Source of the DNA: JAWKTT01 sp041398965
Lineage (GTDB): Bacteria; Planctomycetota; Planctomycetia; Planctomycetales; Planctomycetaceae
NCBI GenBank assembly: GCA_041398965.1
Contig: JAWKTT010000006.1
Location: forward strand, 124,001-188,000
Reading direction: 5' to 3'
Length of the DNA stretch: 64,000 nucleotides
Below are positions 57,583 through 64,000 of this stretch, in pieces (the stretch's first letter is position 1; each line of letters begins with the position of its first letter). Both the position numbers and the translations under genes were made by a program. The notes below the pieces were generated by a model. That model was not told where the DNA came from, made no database searches, and saw only the letters and a list, made by a program, of their open reading frames with translations.

Positions 57583-59559
57583 TCAGGCGGTAGCCGTCGA
57601 AGTGACGTCAGCTGGTACATTGGTGGACGCCGATCGGTTTCTTGACTCCCAGAAGACCAGACAGAGGGAGGCGAGCGCCAGAACAAGGCACCCCCCCGCA
57701 AACCAGTCGCCAAAACGGAGATAGAGACTTGATCGACTGTCCAGAGGCACGTCCACCACAACGACGGCGTTGAGTCCCTTGTGAAATCGCCCCGTCTCGG
57801 GAGATCGCATCGACGTTCGAGCCGGTTCGCCGGTCGGGTTGGTCAGCCGGTCAAAGTCGACAAACTCACTCGCTTCCCGCACGATGCCGTTGCTGTCGAT
57901 CAGACCGGAAATCCCCGTGTTGACCGCTCGGGCCAGTGGTTTACGGGTCTCGACACAGCGGAACAGGGCGGTGACTAAGTGCTGATCAAGCTGGCTCGAC
58001 TCGTGGAACCAGCCGTCGTTGGTTAGCTCGACCATGAGATCGACCCGCCCCGATTCCTCCGTCCTGTTGACCATGTTTCGGACAAGATGGGGGACCGAGT
58101 TTTCGAAGCAGATCATCGGCATGACCCGCCACTGCTGAATCGTGAACACCTTCGGCTGCTGACCCGCCGTCAAATCCCCATCCGGTCCATAAGGAGAAAA
58201 CATTCTCAGGAACGGCAGGGTGTCGGCCAACGGGACGAACTCTCCGAACGGGACACGATGAATCTTGTCATAGCGCCCAGCAACTCCCTGTTGCGGTTTC
58301 ACGAGGACCGCTGAGTTGTAAGTGTCGGCGCTCTCCTTCGTCGCAATGCGAGCATCAAGCCCGATAATGAGGGCCGTTCCTGCCTCTTCGGCCCGGTCGC
58401 GCAGGTGGACGAAGACATCTCGTTTGGGGTCGTGCCAGGTGTCCACTGGCTGCTTCGGCGCCAGTCGCTCCAGGTCCTCGTCCGTGAGGGAGGGGTCCGC
58501 CTGAAACATGGTGTAGGGGAACATCGTTTCGGGCCAGACGATGACATCCGGCTGATAATGTGCCGCTTTGCCCGACAGTTCGCGATGTGTCTGATAAATT
58601 TCCTCCGCATGGTTCTGGTCGTGTTTGACTTCGGACGTGAAATTCCCCTGCACCAAAGCCACTCTCGGACCGGGGGTGAGTTCCGCCGTCTGAAGTTGCC
58701 ATGTCCCATAAAGGCAGGCGATGCCGACGAGAGCGATGCTCGTGATGATCCCAAACCACTGCTGGCGCGGACCGACTTCGACAATCCCCGACGACGGTTC
58801 CCCGTCAGCGTCATTGCCTGAACTTTGCTTAGCGGAAGACTGTTCGACCGCCGGGAACAGACGGCAGCGAACGAACAGAGACCGGGGGAGACAACTCGCA
58901 ATCGCCGCCGCAGAGAGCACCATCAGAAAGCTAACTCCATACACGCCGACAAGGTCGCAGATTTGAATCAACGTCGTCCATTCGTACTGACTGTGTCCCA
59001 GCAGATACCAGCTGAATCCAGTCATGAGGTAGCCGCGAATGTACTCGAGTGCCACCCAGACAATCGGGGCGGCCATCGTCAGCGGGACGTGCAGGCGATG
59101 CACGGCGAGTCGGGTGGTGGCGAGAAAGACCGGGAAGTAGAGGGCAAGGTAGACCGCCAAGGCGGCCCAGGCGATATACATCGAGATGTGACCGAGCCGC
59201 ATCCATTGGAGGCTGGCCCCCCAGAAGAGAAGTCCGCCACCGAAGACGGCGAGGGTCATTCGTCGCGTCGGCTTCTTGATTCTCGCGAGCATTAAGAGGG
59301 GGACGAGGGCGATCCAGGCGAGGGGGCCGAAGTCGACAGGGAAAAAGGCGGCCCACAGCATCAGGCCACTCAAGCAGGAGAGACCCCATGCTCCAGTCGA
59401 CACGGCCGGGGCGTTGCGGGCGCGATCAATGAGATCGGCAATGCTGGTGTCGGCCGTCACCTTGGAGGGCGAACGATTGCCAGCAGGAGGGTTGTCAGTC
59501 GGGGCATCAGCAGTTTTTTGGGGAACCACTTCGGGGGGATCCATTACGGAATGGGTCAT
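57583..59559 (-). CDS. lnt: apolipoprotein N-acyltransferase
   Basis: 658 residues from ATG 59559, with GGGAGAAG five bases upstream. N-terminal membrane helices, then the nitrilase domain with Glu in WPETMFPY, Lys in YDKIHRVPFGEFVP, and Cys in MICFENSVPHLVRN, the triad of Lnt. A last helix lies near the C-terminus. It is longer than E. coli Lnt because of added segments at both ends. It adds the third acyl chain to lipoproteins, which fits the many lipoproteins here. Confidence 0.93.
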   Translation of the reverse strand: MTHSVMDPPEVVPQKTADAPTDNPPAGNRSPSKVTADTSIADLIDRARNAPAVSTGAWGLSCLSGLMLWAAFFPVDFGPLAWIALVPLLMLARIKKPTRRMTLAVFGGGLLFWGASLQWMRLGHISMYIAWAALAVYLALYFPVFLATTRLAVHRLHVPLTMAAPIVWVALEYIRGYLMTGFSWYLLGHSQYEWTTLIQICDLVGVYGVSFLMVLSAAAIASCLPRSLFVRCRLFPAVEQSSAKQSSGNDADGEPSSGIVEVGPRQQWFGIITSIALVGIACLYGTWQLQTAELTPGPRVALVQGNFTSEVKHDQNHAEEIYQTHRELSGKAAHYQPDVIVWPETMFPYTMFQADPSLTDEDLERLAPKQPVDTWHDPKRDVFVHLRDRAEEAGTALIIGLDARIATKESADTYNSAVLVKPQQGVAGRYDKIHRVPFGEFVPLADTLPFLRMFSPYGPDGDLTAGQQPKVFTIQQWRVMPMICFENSVPHLVRNMVNRTEESGRVDLMVELTNDGWFHESSQLDQHLVTALFRCVETRKPLARAVNTGISGLIDSNGIVREASEFVDFDRLTNPTGEPARTSMRSPETGRFHKGLNAVVVVDVPLDSRSSLYLRFGDWFAGGCLVLALASLCLVFWESRNRSASTNVPADVTSTATA

Positions 59560-59615
59560 GCTTCTCCCTCCATGGAGAATCATTTGGTTGTCGATGAGTT
59601 AACGCCGTGTACTTC

Positions 59616-59688
59616 GTAACCCGACGCGTCAGCGAGGGCATTTGTGATGTCGACGGTCACCGGCACTCTCGCGAACGCGTCGGGTTAC
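59616..59688. repeat. REP-like inverted repeat between lnt and moeA
   Basis: GTAACCCGACGCGTCAGCGAG at the left pairs with CTCGCGAACGCGTCGGGTTAC at the right, giving a long imperfect stem around a roughly 27-base centre (the left arm shown with one base dropped from its run). It lies just after moeA and may stop its transcript. Confidence 0.65.
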
Positions 59689-59700
59689 CATGACAGACGG

Positions 59701-60966
59701 TTATTCCCATGATGTGAACTCGACGATCTCTCCGGCGGCGTAGGTGAGGTCGCCGGGAGGGAGATGAATCAAACCGTTGGCAACCGTTGTCGCCTTGATG
59801 TCGGCAGACCCCTTCCACGGACTGGGGACCACTTCCGCCCCGTTGTCGCCCCAGCGTAATTGAGCAGGGAAACAGGTGGGACGGTCTTCCCGATGTCGGT
59901 GCGGCGACGCCAGTGGGAGACCCACGATCGTCCCCCCCGTCTCCACTGTCCCGAGCAGTCGCTGAATTGCCGGTCTGACGAACAATTCGAAGCAAACCAT
60001 ACTGCTGACCGGATTTCCGGGCAACCCGAATATCAATCGTCGGTGTTGTCCGGTCGAAATCGGTGATGGTCGATCACCTTGAGGCAACCCGTCGATGTCC
60101 CCTTCCCAGATTCCGAACCAAATCGGTTTGCCCGGTTTGAGCTGCACCTTGTGAAACACTTCTCGGATGCCGAGCGATGCGAAGACCTGCGGAACGAGGT
60201 CCCGGGACCCCATCGACACGCCGCCGGTTAGCAGCAGAACGTCATGCTGTAGACCCCCTGCCACTTTGTCACGGAGTTCTTCCAGTTGATCCTTTGCAAT
60301 ACCGAGTCCAACTGGCCGGGCACCACTGCGGGCGATTTGCGCCAACAACATCGGCTCGTTCGAGTTCCGAATCTGTCCGGGGCCGGGCTGTTCATGAGGG
60401 GCGACAAGTTCATCCCCCGTCGCCAATACTGCCACCGAAGGCTGACGATGGACCGCAATCTCTGACTGTCCGATTTCCGCTAACAATGCAATCTCTTGCG
60501 GGCGGATGAGTGTGCCAGCGGCCAGCAGTCGTTCCCCCGCTCGCATTAACTCTCCCCGTTTCAAGATGCTGTATCCGACGGAGGGGGACTGGGTGATGAC
60601 GATCGTCTCTCCTTGATCCTGGACACGTTCGAGCGGGATAACCGCATCGGCTCCCGCCGGAACCGGGGCTCCGGTCATGATCCGCAGTGTTTCGCCAATG
60701 TGGAGTTCCCCCGGCCAAACCGTCCCCGCTGTGACTTCGCCGACGAGATTGAGAGTCGCCGGGGGTGTTGATGTGTCGGCTGTGCGGAGGGCGAAGCCAT
60801 CCATCATGGATTTGTCGAACGGCGGAACATCGGCCGGACAGTTGACCTCTTCAGCCAGCCGTCGTCCGAGTGCCGCGGCGAGCGAGACCCGCTCGATCGA
60901 GAGGGGAGACGCCTGTTCCAGCACGATGGCAAGTGCCTCAGCGACGGTTTTCATTGGCGAACTCAT
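59701..60966 (-). CDS. moeA: molybdopterin molybdenumtransferase
   Basis: 421 residues from ATG 60966, which overlaps the stop of the transporter gene (ATGA). Family blocks PPFDKSMMDGFALR, IMTGAPVPAGADAVIP, LATGDELV and GGVSMGSRDLVP, and FGLPGNPVSSMVCFEL are intact. MoeA inserts molybdate into molybdopterin. Coupling to a POT transporter is unusual and other mo-genes are not present here. Confidence 0.93.
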   Translation of the reverse strand: MSSPMKTVAEALAIVLEQASPLSIERVSLAAALGRRLAEEVNCPADVPPFDKSMMDGFALRTADTSTPPATLNLVGEVTAGTVWPGELHIGETLRIMTGAPVPAGADAVIPLERVQDQGETIVITQSPSVGYSILKRGELMRAGERLLAAGTLIRPQEIALLAEIGQSEIAVHRQPSVAVLATGDELVAPHEQPGPGQIRNSNEPMLLAQIARSGARPVGLGIAKDQLEELRDKVAGGLQHDVLLLTGGVSMGSRDLVPQVFASLGIREVFHKVQLKPGKPIWFGIWEGDIDGLPQGDRPSPISTGQHRRLIFGLPGNPVSSMVCFELFVRPAIQRLLGTVETGGTIVGLPLASPHRHREDRPTCFPAQLRWGDNGAEVVPSPWKGSADIKATTVANGLIHLPPGDLTYAAGEIVEFTSWE

Positions 60967-63062
60967 CGCAGCGCGTCTCCGATCTCGCCGGGGGTTTCGG
61001 TTTCCGTGGAAGTGGGAACCGACGGGGTGTCGTTGGCGTCGTTGGCATTGTGGTCGGTGAGATCGCGAGTGCGGTAGAAGTAGGCGATCGGCACAAACAG
61101 GACAGCGGCTCCCAGCATCAGATAGGTCCAGAACCAGTAATAGTCCGCCCCTTCCAACGTCACACGACCGCCGATGCTGGCAGAGCCGGTCACTTTCGTC
61201 TCGGGAATCTCTCCCCGTGCGGCATCCACCTCTTTCTGACCTTCTGGCCCCTTCAAGTTGATGATCCGCTCTTCTCGCCAAGTGTACGGCTTCGCGGTCA
61301 CGGTCGGGGCGACCGGCACAGCACGGCTGACTTGAGCCGAGTAGACAATGTCCCACTGCGTCAGCAATTTTCCATCAGGACCTTGGGCGAGAATACGGAA
61401 CCGGTCGCGAGTGATGCGATCGTAAACCAAGGGCTGGTCTCGCGAGTCTTTCAGCGACTCAAGCAACTTGGTTCCTACGTCGTCCGCAGGGAGTTCTCGC
61501 AAGTCATCGGTCGACGACGACTGGAAGAAGTGCTGTGCAATAATCCCCCGCCCCACTTCAAGGACAGCGTCCTCCGATGTCTCGACGTTCGTCATGTTGC
61601 CGAAAGTGTCGAATGTCAGAACGAAATCGTCTGGAGTGTCGAACTTGTGGTCCAATCCAGCGAACCGAACTTGCTTGTTCGGTTTCTTTGTCTCCTGATT
61701 GCCTTTTTCACCGGTTCCATCGGGAGTGGTGCCTTTCGGTGGTGTATCGACTTTGGCGAGCCATCCCCCTTTCAAGGTCTGTTCTCCATCTTCGGGCATC
61801 AACTCTGCACCTTCGCCGACTGCGGAGTTGATGCCGGGGATCTGAATTGCCAGATTGACAAGAGCGGTGACATGGTTCCCGAGTGCCACAGATGCCAGCC
61901 ACAAGGCCATGATGACCGACTTCATGGCCTTGGGGGATTGCGAATAAGAAAACTCGAGGCCGGTGATCGAGATCATGACTTCGGCTGCGGTGATGATGAC
62001 GAAGCCGACGATCTGCCAGGCGATCGAGGGACGTTCGCCGATGTCGATCCAACCTTGAACGACGGCAGAAAGTCCGAAAGCAATCGCTGCAAGGAACATC
62101 CCAATGGACATTTTCCGCAGCGGAGTGAGCGGGAAGAACAAGCTGACGAGCGGGTACAGAACGAACTGAAACACCGGGATGAGCAGCATCACGAGGATCG
62201 GATTGGCCACCTGAATTTGCGATTCGAGCCAGGTGATCCCCATCCATTCACGGTTCATGTCCTCGGCTTGCAGCACCCAAGCGGAACTCGTTTGATCAAA
62301 CAAGGCCCAGAAGACGCTGATCACCACGTAGACAATCCCGAGTTTGAAGATCGCCAGCAGACCTTCCTTGCTAAACACTGCCTTGAGGAACGAGAGGCCT
62401 GCCGGGGGAACATGGATAAACACCCGTCGACCGGCCCAAAACATCAGGGTCGCAATCGCCATCAATACGCCGGGAACTCCAAACGCAATGTGCGGTCCAT
62501 ACCACTCGAGCAGCCAAGGGGTCAGCAACGTCGACAGCGTCGAACCAAAATTGATCGAGAAGTAGAACCACTGATACACCTTCTCCATAAGGTGCTGATT
62601 CTTCGGGCCAAATTGGTCCCCCACATGAGCCGAGACGCATGGCTTAATCCCTCCCGCCCCTAAGGCGATGAGTAGCAGTCCACTCCACATCCAACTCGAT
62701 GCGGCGAATGGTGGACTCCCCATGAGCGCTAGAGCCGCGTGACCAATGCAATACAGCACAGACACCCACAGGATGATGCGGTACTTCCCGGTAAAGGCAT
62801 CCGAGATCAGTGCCCCGAAAATCGGGAAAAGATAGACCCAGGCAATCCAGGAGTGATAGTTGTACTGAGCTTCCGCATCATTCATCGCCGGAAGCACCTG
62901 ATCCCCCATGAGGTGCAGATACCGCACCATAAAGATGGTGAGAATCGTCCGCATCCCATAAAAGCTAAACCGCTCTGCCGCCTCGTTCCCAATGATGTAA
63001 GGGATCCCGGGGGGCATCTGCTCGGTTTCGGTCGGTGTTGTAAGATATGGTGTGTCAGACAT
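60963..63062 (-). CDS. POT-family (proton-dependent oligopeptide) transporter with large insert
   Basis: 699 residues from ATG 63062. N-terminal ExxER motif GNEAAERFSFYGM, then ALGAGGIKPCVSAHVGDQF and FYFSINFGSTLST, all typical of POT/PTR transporters for di- and tripeptides. About 225 residues (roughly 415-640) between two late helices form an extra hydrophilic domain with charged and beta-strand character. The final helix is YYWFWTYLMLGAAVLFVPIAYFY-like. The extra domain makes the protein about 200 residues longer than usual. Confidence 0.87.
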   Translation of the reverse strand: MSDTPYLTTPTETEQMPPGIPYIIGNEAAERFSFYGMRTILTIFMVRYLHLMGDQVLPAMNDAEAQYNYHSWIAWVYLFPIFGALISDAFTGKYRIILWVSVLYCIGHAALALMGSPPFAASSWMWSGLLLIALGAGGIKPCVSAHVGDQFGPKNQHLMEKVYQWFYFSINFGSTLSTLLTPWLLEWYGPHIAFGVPGVLMAIATLMFWAGRRVFIHVPPAGLSFLKAVFSKEGLLAIFKLGIVYVVISVFWALFDQTSSAWVLQAEDMNREWMGITWLESQIQVANPILVMLLIPVFQFVLYPLVSLFFPLTPLRKMSIGMFLAAIAFGLSAVVQGWIDIGERPSIAWQIVGFVIITAAEVMISITGLEFSYSQSPKAMKSVIMALWLASVALGNHVTALVNLAIQIPGINSAVGEGAELMPEDGEQTLKGGWLAKVDTPPKGTTPDGTGEKGNQETKKPNKQVRFAGLDHKFDTPDDFVLTFDTFGNMTNVETSEDAVLEVGRGIIAQHFFQSSSTDDLRELPADDVGTKLLESLKDSRDQPLVYDRITRDRFRILAQGPDGKLLTQWDIVYSAQVSRAVPVAPTVTAKPYTWREERIINLKGPEGQKEVDAARGEIPETKVTGSASIGGRVTLEGADYYWFWTYLMLGAAVLFVPIAYFYRTRDLTDHNANDANDTPSVPTSTETETPGEIGDALR

Positions 63063-63636
63063 AAACCTGCCAGCCTGAAGTGAGGCGTCATGGAAAGATT
63101 CAAAGCGGTCGCATCGTCGCCCCTGTGTCTGCAAAACGCAAGCAAAGACAGGTCATTGACCACCACTCTTCAGCACGATTCTTTGCTGACGGTTGAATCT
63201 CACCTCTCCCTCTCCTCGACAGTCGACGCCCCGATTTTCTCCGGCTCTCCAGCGGGGAGCGGCGATTCGCGTCGGCGGACGCCTCCACAATCTTTGAACT
63301 GAACAATATTGAGGCATTGGCTGCCAGTATGTCGGCGTTCTCCGACCCCCTTTCTGCGGTCTTCAGAGGCCAAACGAACTGGTATATTGGGGAAAGATTC
63401 CGGTCGAATGCCGATTGGTGCAGTCGTCATGATCGGCAAGTTCCCTGCTCTCTTGCCTCCATCGTGTCGCCCGTAGATTTGTCGTATCGTGAGCAGAGTG
63501 TGATGTCTCAGGCGCGGAACTGGTTTTCGAGACTGGACGACGCTCGGTTTGCAGGGTAGGATGGAATCGTGAGATTGTCAGGGAGTTCGCCCTTGCGGGC
63601 CGCTCCCACGGTCAGCCTACGGGAAGAATCACGCCA
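63063..63636. other. 574-bp intergenic stretch
   Basis: It holds the upstream region of the transporter gene. Several short frames are present but none has gene-like features, and no RNA gene was recognised. Confidence 0.4.
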
Positions 63637-63840
63637 ATGAACATGGAACTCAAGATCGAAATTACCCCCGGACAGCAAGAACTCCTGCTGCGCGGGCTGC
63701 GTTTTGTACGGAGTTCTGTCGCCTTGGAGATGAAGGACTACACACCGGAGGTCGAGCAGGATCGCCGTCAGAAGTACGACGAGATTCAGCAGCTAGAAGC
63801 GATTCTCAGCGGCAAATCCAGTCCGACCGTCCCTGCCTGA
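63637..63840 (+). CDS. small protein of unknown function
   Basis: 67 residues from ATG 63637, with GGGAAG about eleven bases upstream; ATG 63643 is also possible. It begins with a short beta-like stretch (LKIEITPGQQELLLRG), then a charged helix (EVEQDRRQKYDEIQQLEAIL). It lies 25 bases before the ketoacyl-ACP synthase-like gene and may be cotranscribed. No family assigned. Confidence 0.6.
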   Translation: MNMELKIEITPGQQELLLRGLRFVRSSVALEMKDYTPEVEQDRRQKYDEIQQLEAILSGKSSPTVPA

Positions 63841-63865
63841 ACCTGTTGATGAGCTGAATCTCCTG

Positions 63866-64000
63866 ATGCGCTACGAACATGTCTGCGTCGAAGCGTTCGG
63901 TTACACGCTCCCACCTCACGTCGTCACTTCGGCACAAATCGAAGCACAGCTCGCCCCTGTCTATGATCGGTTGAATCTTCCGGCTGGTCGCCTCGAATTG
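63866..64000 (+). CDS. 3-oxoacyl-ACP synthase III-like protein, cut by window end
   Basis: 45 codons are visible from ATG 63866. The translation starts MRYEHVCVEAFGYTLPPHVV and continues SAQIEAQLAPVYDRLNLPAGRLEL, which matches the opening of the FabH-like/thiolase-fold synthases common in planctomycetes. The active-site region lies beyond the window, so the assignment rests on the N-terminus only. Confidence 0.55.
   Translation, partial: MRYEHVCVEAFGYTLPPHVVTSAQIEAQLAPVYDRLNLPAGRLEL

Noticed and set aside
60870..62663. 597-codon frame antisense to moeA and the POT transporter
   Set aside because: Both sense genes are clear family members, and the antisense product is His/Arg-rich without motifs.

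Overview
The window is bacterial chromosome from a planctomycete (Planctomycetota, most like the Planctomycetaceae group). The strongest markers are a DUF1552 Tat-exported protein next to a DUF1587/1595/1592/1588/1585 cytochrome-type protein with two CxxCH motifs, a receiver domain carrying an N-terminal excisionase-like helix-turn-helix, many short lipoproteins, leader peptides on ATP-synthase Fo subunits, and moderately high GC with many genes lacking a clear Shine-Dalgarno. No phage, plasmid, CRISPR or insertion-sequence transposase was seen. This is ordinary core chromosome with a few accessory islands.

Layout. 1-4.2 kb: end of a coiled-coil protein, a 134-bp inverted-terminus repeat, a tiny secreted peptide, two paralogous lipoproteins and a DUF2752 membrane protein. 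4.2-13.7 kb: a complete F1Fo ATP synthase operon (atpZ, atpI-like, B, E, F, F', H, A, G, D, C) behind a good sigma70-type promoter. It is interrupted between atpA and atpG by a small zinc-ribbon membrane protein that resembles eukaryotic TMEM230. 13.7-14.6 kb: a GxxExxY gene embedded among three large palindromic repeats. 15-24.6 kb: FHA protein, alanine transaminase, an ExbB/ExbD-like stator pair, MetW, histidine kinase, HTH-receiver regulator, outer-membrane porin and a small conserved protein. 25-31 kb: MutL-type ASKHA ATPase, cysteine desulfurase coupled to an HExxH protease-like protein with a lectin-like C-terminus, sialidase-like protein. 31-35 kb: CobW GTPase, a lipoprotein with seven 7-residue repeats, a membrane protein. 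33.7-39 kb: a tightly overlapping minus-strand operon (family-2 glycosyltransferase, methyltransferase, asparagine synthase, multi-pass membrane protein), probably for a surface glycan. 39-43 kb: TerC, tRNA-His, LarA-like racemase with its cofactor residues intact, alpha/beta hydrolase. 43-51.6 kb: pseudo-receiver, PurL with PurS-like N-terminus, lone LolD-type ABC ATPase, FAD oxidoreductase, a DUF155-like tail-anchored protein and a DUF1624-like acyltransferase. 51.7-64 kb: DUF1552/DUF1592 pair, trigger factor, Lnt, MoeA overlapping a POT transporter with a large insert, a small protein and the start of a ketoacyl-ACP synthase III-like gene cut by the window end.

How the genes work together: the atp operon is the only clear multi-subunit machine. 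The glycan operon, Lnt, LolD-like ATPase, porin, stator and lipoproteins together point to an elaborate Gram-negative-type envelope. The most unusual observations are the TMEM230-like gene inside the atp operon, the His-rich insert in AtpB, the palindrome-flanked GxxExxY gene, the two 134-bp MITE-like elements, and the LarA homologue standing alone.
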